64,000 nt of DNA, taken from NCBI GenBank assembly GCA_963205185.1, contig CAUJHZ010000072.1:1-64000 (forward strand), given 5' to 3'. The first letter of the stretch is position 1. Every line of letters starts with the position of its first letter. The translations under genes and the position numbers were made by a program. Positions 16,421 to 24,541 of the stretch are shown here, piece after piece. The notes under the pieces are model-generated. The model was given only the letters and a program-made list of their open reading frames with translations. It did no database searches and was not told where the DNA came from. The DNA is from Planctomycetota bacterium (GTDB lineage Bacteria; Planctomycetota; Phycisphaerae; Phycisphaerales; UBA5793).

Positions 16421-18988
16421 CTACTCCGCCCGGCGGGCGAGCAGTTCGCAGGGGGTGCGGCGGGCCAGGCGCATGGCCGTGGGCAGGGCGGCCGCCAGGG
16501 CGAACACCAGCACGAGCCCGTAGCCCCACATCGCCGGCCAGGGTAAGGCCAGGCCGAAATCCACACCTGCCAGACGTCGCAGCAGGTAGGTGCCGTTGGA
16601 GGCGTCCCACAGACCCAGGCCCGTGCCGGTGATCCACGAGGCCATGCCGATGAGCAGCGCCTCGGCGACGATGAGCCGCCCGACCACGCCCGCCGAGCCG
16701 CCGATCGACCGCAGAACGCCGAATTCAAACTTACGGGCTGCGACGTTGGCCGCGATCACGTTGGCCATGCCCAGCGCCGCGACGGTCAGCGACGCAAACG
16801 CGATGACATTGGTCATGCGCATGAGGCGCTCGGCGAGCGAGCGCAGGGCTTCCTTGATGAGCCGGCCCGAGCCGAAGAACACGGGGCCCAGGCCCGCTTC
16901 GAGGCGCTCGCTGATCTGCTCGTCGGTCAGGCTGTCGTCGAGGACTTCAAACTGGAAGAGGCGCACCGAGTTGTTGTCGAAGATGCGCAGCGCGTCGGCG
17001 CGCGTGCCGAAGACGCTCGAGACGGCCTGTTGCTGGAACTGCCCTTCGATGCCGAAGATCTCGGTGGCGATGTCGAGCCCGGGCGATGAGACGACGCCGA
17101 CGATCTCGAATTCGTGCTTCGTCGGGCCGGCGCTGAGTTTGAGGCGGTCGCCCACGCCGATGCCGCGCGCCGTGAGAAACTCGCGCGCCACGAGGATGGC
17201 GTCTCCCTGCGCCAGGCGCTTACGCGCCTCGGTTTCGTCGCCCTGCACCCATTCGATGTGCGTCATGGCGAAGAACGGCTCGGGCTCGAATGAGATGTAG
17301 TACACGCTCTGGGGCGCGATGCCCTTGACGCCGAAGAGGTGCTGATCTTCGACATCGAGTTTGAACAGACCGATGGGCGACACGTGCCCGACCCACGGCT
17401 GCGCGGCGACCCAGTCCTGGTGCTCTTGCGGCACGCCGCCCTGCCTGGTGATGAAGGCGTCGGGAAAGCGGATCGGATCGATCCAGTTGCCGAGCAATCC
17501 CCCGCCGGCGGCGCGCACGGCGATCATGATCGCGAGGCCAAGCATCAGCGCGCCCGCGGTGAAGCCGTTGCGGTAGGGCGTGGCGAGCACCGACGAACGC
17601 AGCAGGCCCTTTGGCAGGCGAAGCAGGCGCGAGAGCAGGCCGGCGGCCAGCCATGTTACGAGAAGCAGCGACGGCACGCTGAGCGCGAACCACGCGGCGA
17701 CCATGACGGGCGCGCCAAAGAACAGGTGCCCCCAGAACGCGGCCTGTTCGTTCTCAGGCAGGCGCAGGCTCAGTTGCTGAATGAGCAGCGCCGCCGCGCC
17801 TCCGACCACGACCAGCCAGACGCGACCGAGGTGGTATGGACGCGAGCGCACGCGCAGCGCCGCCAGCGGCGTGATGCGGGCGCACGACCAGGCCGGCAAC
17901 AGCGCGCCCGCCAGGCCAGCGAGAATCGCCGCGCCCAGCGCGATAGCCAGCGGACCCATGCCGATCACCAGCCCGGCGCGGAGGTACGAGTTGAAGATAA
18001 GTGAGAACAACAGCGACCACAGCAAGCCCAGTGGCAGGCCGAGCAGTCCGCCGATGGCCCCGATGGCGGCGCCGACGAGCAGTTGCGAGCAGAAGATCGT
18101 CCCTCGCGCGGCGCCGATGCACCGGAGCGTCGCCAGTTCGGTGATGCGCTGCGTGATGGCCGTTGTCAGGCCCGTGAGCACGATGAACGTGCAGCACAGG
18201 AACGCAAAGAGCACGGCGATGTAGCGCAGAATCTCCATGCCGCGCAGATTGCGATCGAGCCCGGCGCGTGCGATGTCCGAAGGCGTGAGTTCGGCCGGCG
18301 CCTTGATCGAGGAGCCGCGCAGGCGGATGACGTCGTCGATCACCTCGCCGGGCTTGAGGACGATGTCCACCGACGTGATGCGCTCGGGATACCCGGCGAT
18401 GTCCTGAAACGCGTGAATGTCCAGGCGAAACTGCGGGTTCTGCAGCACGGCGAGGTTGACGCGCTTGTGGATGCCCACCAGCGTGAGATCGCGTTCGCGG
18501 CCCCAGTCGCCGATGCGAATAGTGTCGCCGACCTCGGCCTCGAGCAGATCGGCCACGCGCGGGTCGAAGATGACCTCGTCGGGCGATTGCGCCATGCGGC
18601 CGGCGACGAATTCGAGCGGGCGCACGTCGTTCTCGCGCTGCAGATCGATGCCGATGCCTTCAAAGAGGCCGTCCATCTCGTTGCGCAGATTCTGCACTGC
18701 AACGGTGGAGACGAGTTGCGGCGTGGCGAATGCGACTTCGGGCCACGCCGCGGCCTGCTCGACCATGATCTCGGGTAAGCGCCCGCCGGACTGGTGGCGC
18801 ACGTACATGTCGGCGCTGCCGAGCATGTCTTCCATGGCGTCGCGCAGCGAAGCAGAGAGCGAGTCGAGCGACGTGGAGACGACCACGACCAGGCTCGTGG
18901 CCAGCGCGACGGCGAGCAGCAGCAGCGTGGTGCGCCCGGGCCTGGCCCAGAGACTGTTGATGCCGATTTGCCAGGAGGCCCGGAGCAT
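16421..18988 (-). CDS. ABC transporter permease with two FtsX domains
   Basis: An 855-residue permease of the MacB/LolCE superfamily. Helix 1 (TTLLLLAVALATSLVVVVS) is followed by a large extracytoplasmic domain. Then come three helices of the first FtsX unit (near 270-400, with a TTAITQRITELATLRCIGA coupling helix), a second extracytoplasmic domain, and a second FtsX unit at the C-terminus (FEFGVLRSIGGSAG). Whether it exports substrate or does mechanotransmission for lipoprotein or peptidase partners is open. GAGG five bases upstream supports the ATG. The ATPase gene precedes it on the same strand, 39 bases away, with gcvH in front. Confidence 0.87.
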   Translation of the reverse strand: MLRASWQIGINSLWARPGRTTLLLLAVALATSLVVVVSTSLDSLSASLRDAMEDMLGSADMYVRHQSGGRLPEIMVEQAAAWPEVAFATPQLVSTVAVQNLRNEMDGLFEGIGIDLQRENDVRPLEFVAGRMAQSPDEVIFDPRVADLLEAEVGDTIRIGDWGRERDLTLVGIHKRVNLAVLQNPQFRLDIHAFQDIAGYPERITSVDIVLKPGEVIDDVIRLRGSSIKAPAELTPSDIARAGLDRNLRGMEILRYIAVLFAFLCCTFIVLTGLTTAITQRITELATLRCIGAARGTIFCSQLLVGAAIGAIGGLLGLPLGLLWSLLFSLIFNSYLRAGLVIGMGPLAIALGAAILAGLAGALLPAWSCARITPLAALRVRSRPYHLGRVWLVVVGGAAALLIQQLSLRLPENEQAAFWGHLFFGAPVMVAAWFALSVPSLLLVTWLAAGLLSRLLRLPKGLLRSSVLATPYRNGFTAGALMLGLAIMIAVRAAGGGLLGNWIDPIRFPDAFITRQGGVPQEHQDWVAAQPWVGHVSPIGLFKLDVEDQHLFGVKGIAPQSVYYISFEPEPFFAMTHIEWVQGDETEARKRLAQGDAILVAREFLTARGIGVGDRLKLSAGPTKHEFEIVGVVSSPGLDIATEIFGIEGQFQQQAVSSVFGTRADALRIFDNNSVRLFQFEVLDDSLTDEQISERLEAGLGPVFFGSGRLIKEALRSLAERLMRMTNVIAFASLTVAALGMANVIAANVAARKFEFGVLRSIGGSAGVVGRLIVAEALLIGMASWITGTGLGLWDASNGTYLLRRLAGVDFGLALPWPAMWGYGLVLVFALAAALPTAMRLARRTPCELLARRAE

Positions 18989-19027
18989 GATCGCCTCGAA
19001 CAAACGTACCTGTCCCGTTTCTTGGAT

Positions 19028-19804
19028 TCAGTGATCGCCGTGATCGACGATCTGCTGGTAGCGCGCCGCCAGCCAGGCTGAGTCGTGTTGGCCGACGTCG
19101 ATCTCGTCGGTCACCCGTCCGTCGCCGATGATGAACACGCGATGGCAATGCGCCGCGGCGGCCGGTTCGTGCGTGACCATCAGGATCGTGAGATCGCGCG
19201 TGCGCGCCATGGTTGCGAGCATCTCCCAGATGCGGCGGCTGGAGGTTGAATCGAGATTGCCGGTCGGCTCATCGGCAAAGAGTACGCGCGGCTCGAAGAG
19301 CAGGGCCCGGGCGATGGCGACGCGCTGCTGCTCGCCGCCGCTGAGCGCATCGGGCCGGTGGTTCATGCGCCCGCCCAGGCCGAGCGATTCGAGCAGTTCG
19401 CCAGCCCGTTGGCGCAGCCACGCCTCGGGCCGGCCGTCGAGCACGCCAGGCAGCATGACGTTGTCCAGCGCCGTCATCGTGCCCAGCAGGTTGAACTGCT
19501 GAAAGATGATGCCGATGCGCTGCCGGCGATACGAGGTGAGTTGGGCTTCGGACATGGCGTGCACCGCCTGCCCATCGATGAAGATCTCGCCCGCCGTCGG
19601 CCGGTCGAGCCCGGCGAGCAGGTGCAGCAACGTGCTCTTCCCCGAGCCGCTCGGGCCCATGATGCCGACGAACCCGCCGCCGCGTATCGACAGGCTCACA
19701 TCCGCGAGCGCTTCAACGCGCTCGGCGCCGGAGTTGTAGACCTTGCGCAAGCCGCGCACGTCGATGAGCGCGGGCGCCTCGATCGCGGCCGGAGCCGGGT
19801 TCAC
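19028..19804 (-). CDS. ABC transporter ATP-binding protein (LolD/MacB-like)
   Basis: A 258-residue ATPase with Walker A GPSGSGKST (50-58), the Q-loop in IIFQQFNLL, signature LSGGEQQRVAIARAL, Walker B VLFADEPTGNLDS and an H-loop His in MVTHE. GNLDS after the acidic pair is typical of the LolD/FtsE/MacB group and fits the FtsX-type permease that follows. The GTG start overlaps the gcvH stop (GTGA), so translation is coupled to it. Confidence 0.92.
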   Translation of the reverse strand: MNPAPAAIEAPALIDVRGLRKVYNSGAERVEALADVSLSIRGGGFVGIMGPSGSGKSTLLHLLAGLDRPTAGEIFIDGQAVHAMSEAQLTSYRRQRIGIIFQQFNLLGTMTALDNVMLPGVLDGRPEAWLRQRAGELLESLGLGGRMNHRPDALSGGEQQRVAIARALLFEPRVLFADEPTGNLDSTSSRRIWEMLATMARTRDLTILMVTHEPAAAAHCHRVFIIGDGRVTDEIDVGQHDSAWLAARYQQIVDHGDH

Positions 19805-20181
19805 GAGGGGTTCTTCTTGTCGTACTCGGCCTGCTCCATCAGCGATTTGAGCGGCGCGGCGTCGCTGACCTTGATGCGGCAGAGCCAGCCCGCTTCGTAG
19901 GGGTCGCGGTTGAGAATCGCCGGATCATCGGCCAGCGCCGCGTTGATTTCGACGATCTCGCCACCCACGGCAGAGTAAATCTCGCTGGTGGCCTTGACGG
20001 ATTCGACCTCGCCGATGGTGTCGCCAGCCTTGAGGGCCGTGCCGACAGGTTTGACTTCGACGTACGTGACGTCGGTGAGTTCATCGACCGCGAATTTTGA
20101 GATGCCGAGAGTGACGACATCGCCATCGAGTTTGTGCCACTCGTGCGATTCGCTGTAACGGCGGTCGGCGGGACTGGACAT
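19801..20181 (-). CDS. gcvH: Glycine cleavage system H protein
   Basis: A 126-residue lipoyl carrier. The lipoylated lysine is K63 in EVESVKATSEIYS, with the preceding ESHEWHKLDGD and later PYEAGWLCRIK segments matching GcvH over its full length. It shuttles the aminomethyl group between the P, T and L proteins. The P and T genes are not here; a lipoamide dehydrogenase (possible L protein) lies 30 kb away. It is the first gene of a unit with the ABC ATPase and permease, an unexpected grouping that may only reflect shared transcription. No glycine riboswitch is visible upstream. Confidence 0.95.
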   Translation of the reverse strand: MSSPADRRYSESHEWHKLDGDVVTLGISKFAVDELTDVTYVEVKPVGTALKAGDTIGEVESVKATSEIYSAVGGEIVEINAALADDPAILNRDPYEAGWLCRIKVSDAAPLKSLMEQAEYDKKNPS

Positions 20182-20418
20182 GGTGGGCGGATCTCCTCAA
20201 TCGTCATTCGCCGGGGGGCGTGCCGCCGGATCCGGGGCTTGGCTGTTGAGTTGGGCGGACGCCGGGTTCGGCCGGAATTCGAAAGACGTGATGGTAGCGC
20301 GGCGGCCCTGGGTTGGCCTGTGACATCGAAAAACCCGGTTTTCCACAACAATTGACTACCGAAAGTGGTGAATTAGCCGCAGGTTATGTGATAAGATGGG
20401 AAAAATCGGCGAGAACGG

Positions 20419-20446
20419 TTGTCAATCCGTTTGGTTGCCGTATACT
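20419..20446 (+). promoter_or_regulatory. Strong sigma-70-type promoter
   Basis: TTGTCA and TATACT are separated by 16 bases, in a region with no coding frame. Transcription should start near 20453. Together with the terminators just downstream it defines a short transcription unit. Confidence 0.65.
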
Positions 20447-20452
20447 ACGGAT

Positions 20453-20546
20453 GATTCAGGCTCAGCCCCTTTGGCGGGCTGGTTTTACCCAATTCGATCT
20501 TTCTCCCCTCCGCGCGTAGCCGGCTCTGTTTGGCTACGCGTTTTTT
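20453..20546 (+). ncRNA. Candidate small RNA or attenuated leader
   Basis: About 94 bases between a good promoter and a perfect 9-bp terminator. It holds two hairpins. The first (CAGCCC/GGGCTG, 20463-20481) is followed by TTTT, and the second is the terminator. No start codon with a ribosome binding site leads to a frame. It does not carry the conserved loop of SRP RNA and is too short for 6S RNA or tmRNA. It is either a free small RNA or a leader that attenuates the gene starting at 20655. Confidence 0.45.
20513..20546 (+). terminator. Rho-independent terminator
   Basis: A perfect 9-bp stem (20513-20521 with 20532-20540), a 10-base loop and six T immediately after: textbook form. It lies 109 bases before the next start codon. 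Confidence 0.88.
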
Positions 20547-20654
20547 ATTCGAAACCGGCGCTGAGCGGTTCCGATCGCGCCTCGGCAATGGCGGCCGCCG
20601 CGGTGGCACGGGCGGTGGAGGCGGCTAGACTGCCGCCCCACAAGCCCTGCACTC

Positions 20655-21581
20655 ATGCTCCTGACGCTCACTGCCCGATCCCTCGCTGCCCGTCTGAAAG
20701 CCCGCGGTCCTGCTGCGCTGCCGATGAGCGGATTGCCGAAATTCGCATTTCAGCAGACCGGCCTGCGGGGGCTGGTGCTCGACACGGTGCTGTTCAAGGG
20801 TTGGGGGCTCGACGAACTCGATGCGCTGCGCACCCAGGCCGACCAGGCCGGCTGTCCGTGCCTGCTGCTGCGTGAATCCGAGCCCACGCTGACGGGGGTG
20901 CCCGAAGGAGCCCTGTTTTCGGCGGCGCTCAAGCGGATCGACCTCGTGGCGCGGGCGGCGAATCGGCTGGGCTGCAACGCCCTGGCCATCCAGCCGCGCT
21001 GCACCAAGACCGCCGCCGACGAGCGTGAATTCGACCTGCACACACTGTTCTTCCGCCGCGTGCTTGAACGCGTGGACCGGCTCGAACTCAACGTGCTCAT
21101 CGAGCCGTCCAAGGACTGGATTGGCGAGCCCTCCTGGCTCATCGAACTCGTCAAGAAGGTCGGCGGGTTCCGCATCGGCACGCTGCCGAGCTTTGAAGCC
21201 GCCTGCCGAACGCAGGACTGCGTGGCGACGCTTCGCCAAACGGCGCCCTATGCGGGCGCGGTGCTGGCCAGTTTTGGCGATCACGACGTGGAGGCCCTCG
21301 GACCGCTTGCCGATGAGCCCGAACCGCCGCCGGCGGACGATCAGGAAGAAGGCCCGGAGCCCGCGCCTCGCAAGACGACGAAGAAAACCACCCGCAAGAA
21401 GACGTCGAAGAAGAAGCCGGGGGCAGAGAGCGAGCCTTCGCGACTGCCCGAGTGCATCGCTGCGTTGCGAGCCGTGGGCTACGAGCAGATACTTGCGTTG
21501 GATTACCAGGGCGCAGGAGATGCGGTTCATGCCATCAACGCGGCGCGCCGGGGCATCGAAGCCATGCTGGAGACTGCCTGA
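20655..21581 (+). CDS. TIM-barrel protein (sugar isomerase/endonuclease IV-like) with lysine-rich insert
   Basis: A 308-residue protein whose strands (LRGLVLDTV, NALAIQP, LNVLIEPSKDW, GFRIGTLPSFEAA, GAVLASFGDH, EQILALDYQGAGD) follow the xylose-isomerase-like TIM barrel of sugar phosphate isomerases/epimerases. The reaction cannot be assigned. Between strands 7 and 8, about residues 219-260, there is an acidic Glu/Pro stretch and then a run of KTT/KKTT/RKK/SKKK repeats, foreign to the family. It lies just after the candidate small RNA and 51 bases before cmk, so it probably heads that unit. Confidence 0.65.
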   Translation: MLLTLTARSLAARLKARGPAALPMSGLPKFAFQQTGLRGLVLDTVLFKGWGLDELDALRTQADQAGCPCLLLRESEPTLTGVPEGALFSAALKRIDLVARAANRLGCNALAIQPRCTKTAADEREFDLHTLFFRRVLERVDRLELNVLIEPSKDWIGEPSWLIELVKKVGGFRIGTLPSFEAACRTQDCVATLRQTAPYAGAVLASFGDHDVEALGPLADEPEPPPADDQEEGPEPAPRKTTKKTTRKKTSKKKPGAESEPSRLPECIAALRAVGYEQILALDYQGAGDAVHAINAARRGIEAMLETA

Positions 21582-21632
21582 GCGCCTCCTGCCGTTGCGA
21601 ATGCAACGGTGCACTACCGGGCGCGAAGCGTG

Positions 21633-22355
21633 ATGGTCATGTCAATGCCCGAGCACGTCATCATCACCATCGACGGTCCGGCCGGGACGGGCAAATCGAC
21701 GACCGCGCGGCTGCTGGCGAGCCGGCTCGAGCTGGAGTTCCTCGACACCGGCGCGATGTACCGCGCCGCGGCGGTGGTGGCGCTTGATCGCGGCGTGGAC
21801 TTCGGCGACGGTCCGGGCGTGGCGCGAGCCGTGCACCAGGCCATGCTGCGCTTCGACTGGGCCGCCGACCCGCCGCGACTGCTCATCACCAGCCCGCATG
21901 AGCGCGACATCACCGAGCGGCTGCGCGATGCGGACATCACGCTGGGCTCCTCGATCGTGGCGCGCAGCCCGGAGGTCCGCGCGGTGCTGGTCGAGCAGCA
22001 GCGGCACATCGCTCAGGCGCATCCGAGGCTGGTGAGCGAAGGGCGCGACCAGGGGTCGGTTGTGTTTCCCGATGCGGCGGTGAAGTTCTTTCTTGATGCG
22101 TCGCCCGAAGCGCGGGCCCAGCGACGCGCGGATCAACTCCGCTCGGCAGGGCAGGAGGTCGATGAAGCGCGCCTGCTGCGGGAGATCATCGAGCGCGACG
22201 CCGCCGACCGCAACCGCGAGACCGGGCCGCTCATCATTCCCGACGACGCGATTGTCGTGGATACGACGCACCTGTCGCACGATCAGGTGCTGGCGCAGCT
22301 CGAGCAGCAGGTGCGGCAGCGCCTGGGGTCTCTGAACCGGGGGGTGGGCGGCTGA
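21633..22355 (+). CDS. cmk: Cytidylate kinase
   Basis: Phosphorylates CMP and dCMP for nucleotide recycling. About 240 residues from the ATG chosen. DGPAGTGKSTTARLLA is the P-loop, DTGAMYRAAA binds the base, and GSSIVARSPEVR, EGRDQGSVVFPDA and RNRETGPLI are the other conserved blocks. Three ATGs (21633, 21639, 21645) are in frame with no decisive ribosome binding site; all leave the P-loop intact. The stop overlaps the ATG of the acyltransferase (TGATG), a common cmk-plsC arrangement. Confidence 0.95.
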   Translation: MVMSMPEHVIITIDGPAGTGKSTTARLLASRLELEFLDTGAMYRAAAVVALDRGVDFGDGPGVARAVHQAMLRFDWAADPPRLLITSPHERDITERLRDADITLGSSIVARSPEVRAVLVEQQRHIAQAHPRLVSEGRDQGSVVFPDAAVKFFLDASPEARAQRRADQLRSAGQEVDEARLLREIIERDAADRNRETGPLIIPDDAIVVDTTHLSHDQVLAQLEQQVRQRLGSLNRGVGG

Positions 22356-23119
22356 TGTCGCTGCTGGAGCGGTATCGAATGCGCGACCCCGGCGTGCCAC
22401 TGCCGCGCGTGGTGGCGTACGACATCTGCTGGTATGGCATTCGCACGTTTTTCACGCTGCTCTACGGCATGCGCGTATCGGGGCGCGAGCACATTCCGCC
22501 ACGCGGCGGGGTGCTGGTGGTCGCCAATCACCAGACGAACTTCGACCCGCCATTCATGGCCGTCGGCAGCCGCCGGCACTTTCACTTCGTCGCCAAGGTG
22601 CCGCTGTTCACGAACCCGGTGTTCGGCTGGCTCATCCGCACGTTCAACGCAATTCCCATCGATCAGAACAAGCCCGATGCGTCGTCGATCAAGACGACGA
22701 TTGAGCATCTCCGTGCGGGGCGGATGGTGCTTATCTACCCGGAGGGCAGTCGCACGCACGACGGCGCGATGAACCCGTTCAAGTCGGGCGCTGCGCTGCT
22801 CATCCGGCGCGCCAAGGTGCCGGTGCTGCCGATGGCGATCGAAGGCGCCTACGACGCCTGGCCGCGCGGCGCTTCGCCGAAGTGGCGCGGCCACATCCGC
22901 ATCAAGTTCGGACCGGTCGTGTCCTATGAAGAGCTTGCGGCGGCTGGTGGTTCGGGCATGCTCGATCTGCTCAGGATGCGCATCGACGCAATGCGCCTGC
23001 AATTGCGCCACGAGATCCGCGTCGCTTCGCGAGGCCGCTGCCCGGCGCCGGGTCCGGGCGACTATGCATGCGATGATCCGATTCTTATGCGGATCCGCCA
23101 GCCCGATCCGGATCCCTGA
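22355..23119 (+). CDS. plsC: 1-acyl-sn-glycerol-3-phosphate acyltransferase
   Basis: A 254-residue membrane-associated acyltransferase that makes phosphatidic acid. It has the catalytic NHQTNFD (the HX4D motif), the substrate-binding IYPEGSRTHDG (block III) and the later VLPMAIEGAYDAWPRG. A hydrophobic segment near the N-terminus would anchor it to the membrane. It is translationally coupled to cmk by a one-base stop/start overlap. The C-terminus is slightly longer than the core family and ends in an Arg/Pro-rich tail. Confidence 0.9.
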   Translation: MSLLERYRMRDPGVPLPRVVAYDICWYGIRTFFTLLYGMRVSGREHIPPRGGVLVVANHQTNFDPPFMAVGSRRHFHFVAKVPLFTNPVFGWLIRTFNAIPIDQNKPDASSIKTTIEHLRAGRMVLIYPEGSRTHDGAMNPFKSGAALLIRRAKVPVLPMAIEGAYDAWPRGASPKWRGHIRIKFGPVVSYEELAAAGGSGMLDLLRMRIDAMRLQLRHEIRVASRGRCPAPGPGDYACDDPILMRIRQPDPDP

Positions 23120-23140
23120 GACATCGCACCGCTGGACCCC

Positions 23141-24118
23141 TCATGCCGCGCGGCCGCGGCGTTTGCGCGGCTCGGGTGCGGCGGGTTCGGCGATGGCCTG
23201 CGAGAGTTGGGTTTCCGCTTGCCGCTGAATCTGCTCGTAGGTCAGCGTCGGGCCGATCTTGACTACCAGCATGCCCGCGATCTCCTGCACGCGCGTGGCC
23301 ACGGCGTCGAGCACCTGCTCGAGCAGGTCGCGGTCGATACCGGTCAGTTGAATGCACCGCGTGCGGCACTGCTCGATGTCGGCGACCGTCGCATCGCCGG
23401 CGAAGAGATCGGCGATGCACGCGCCTGCGGCGATCAGGTGCGGCAGATCGGGCGTCGTGAACGTGCCCACGGGAAGCGGCTGAGCATCGAGGTATTGGCG
23501 CACCGCGCCGCTGAGAGCCTCCGGCAGGCCCCAGACGGCGAGCAGTTCGGCGGTGAGCACTGCGTGCGTCGCGCCCAGCACTTCCAACTCATCCTCGATC
23601 GTCCACCAGCCGGACTTTCGGCTCCGATCGAGCAGTGGCTGGAAAAGGTCAGGCGCGGTGAGGTAGCCGGCCACGACGCCGATGTTGTGCAGCAGGCCGG
23701 CGACGAATGCATCTTCGCACAGCGGCCGGGCGGTCTTGGTCGCCAGCAGCCGGGCGGCGACCGCGGCCGTCAGCGCCTGGCGCCAGTACACGTCGTAGTT
23801 GAAGCAGCCGTCGCCTTGCGGCCGGCGGATCGCCTGCACGATGGAAAAACTCAGGGCCATAATGCGCAGTTTACGCATGCCCAGAAGTGTCGAGGCTTGC
23901 TTGATGGAGGTGATGCCCTTGGCGACGCCGAACAGCGGCGAGTTGATGACCTTGAGAATGCGCGCGGTGATTGCCGGGTCGTTCTGAATGACGTTGGCGA
24001 GTTGTTCGATGGTGCAGTCGGGTTGCTCAGTGAGCGAGAGCACTTCGAGAGCGACGCCGGGAAGCGACGGCAGGTTCTCGTTGGCTCGAAATCGATCAAT
24101 GATGGCGCGATGCGGCAT
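23141..24118 (-). CDS. HDOD-domain protein
   Basis: A 325-residue putative signalling protein. The HDOD core starts with LPSLPGVALEVLSL and continues through VIQNDPAITARILKVINSP, SIKQASTLLGMRKLRIMAL, EDAFVAGLLHNIG and THAVLTAELLAVWGLP, so some of the HD-like metal residues are present, but the family normally lacks hydrolase activity. The last 60 residues are unassigned and end in an Arg/Ala-rich tail. AGGAG six bases upstream of the ATG at 24118 fixes the start; the open frame extending to 24241 is not used. No partner domain is fused to it. Confidence 0.85.
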   Translation of the reverse strand: MPHRAIIDRFRANENLPSLPGVALEVLSLTEQPDCTIEQLANVIQNDPAITARILKVINSPLFGVAKGITSIKQASTLLGMRKLRIMALSFSIVQAIRRPQGDGCFNYDVYWRQALTAAVAARLLATKTARPLCEDAFVAGLLHNIGVVAGYLTAPDLFQPLLDRSRKSGWWTIEDELEVLGATHAVLTAELLAVWGLPEALSGAVRQYLDAQPLPVGTFTTPDLPHLIAAGACIADLFAGDATVADIEQCRTRCIQLTGIDRDLLEQVLDAVATRVQEIAGMLVVKIGPTLTYEQIQRQAETQLSQAIAEPAAPEPRKRRGRAA

Positions 24119-24403
24119 GATCCACTCCTGTGCCTGCGTGTGCGGACCGGCCGCTGGCGACGGCGCGACTGCTCCAACTCGTATCGGCAGCCCACGCCCG
24201 CTGCTGAACGTCCGCGCAGCGGCCGGCGGCAACTTTGCCAATGGCTGCTTCTTAACCGGCCGCGTCCGCTGGGGCGTCCGATAGGGCCGGCAGGAGGCGG
24301 TGGTAGGGGAGCGGCGACGCCGGGCTGAAAAGTGCCGATTTGCCCCTCGGCTAGCCGCAAATCATTGATTGATTGCGGGGGGATGCTTACCGTCCCTCTT
24401 CGC

Positions 24404-24476
24404 GGTCGCGTAGCTCAGTTGGTAGAGCATCGGACTTTTAATCCGCAGGTCCTGGGTTCGAGTCCCAGCGCGACCA
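24404..24476 (+). tRNA. tRNA-Lys (anticodon TTT)
   Basis: A complete cloverleaf of 73 bases: acceptor stem GGTCGCG/CGCGACC, D-arm GCTCAGTTGGTAGAGC, anticodon loop CTTTTAA with TTT at 24437-24439, and T-arm CTGGG TTCGAGT CCCAG. The discriminator base is A and CCA is not encoded. The 27-43 position at the top of the anticodon stem is a T.C mismatch. Confidence 0.97.
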
Positions 24477-24541
24477 TTGGCGACCAGTCCCGGCCGGGCA
24501 CAACTCCGGGGCAGAGCGGCGAAGGGAGTCACGCCGGTTTC

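Noticed and set aside
20182-20400. Possible glycine riboswitch before gcvH
   Set aside because: The conserved glycine-aptamer core and tandem arrangement are not visible; the strong terminator nearby belongs to the opposite strand.
24332-24541. N-terminal extension of the SNF2 helicase frame
   Set aside because: The added 70 codons are the tRNA-Lys gene and its flanks read as protein.
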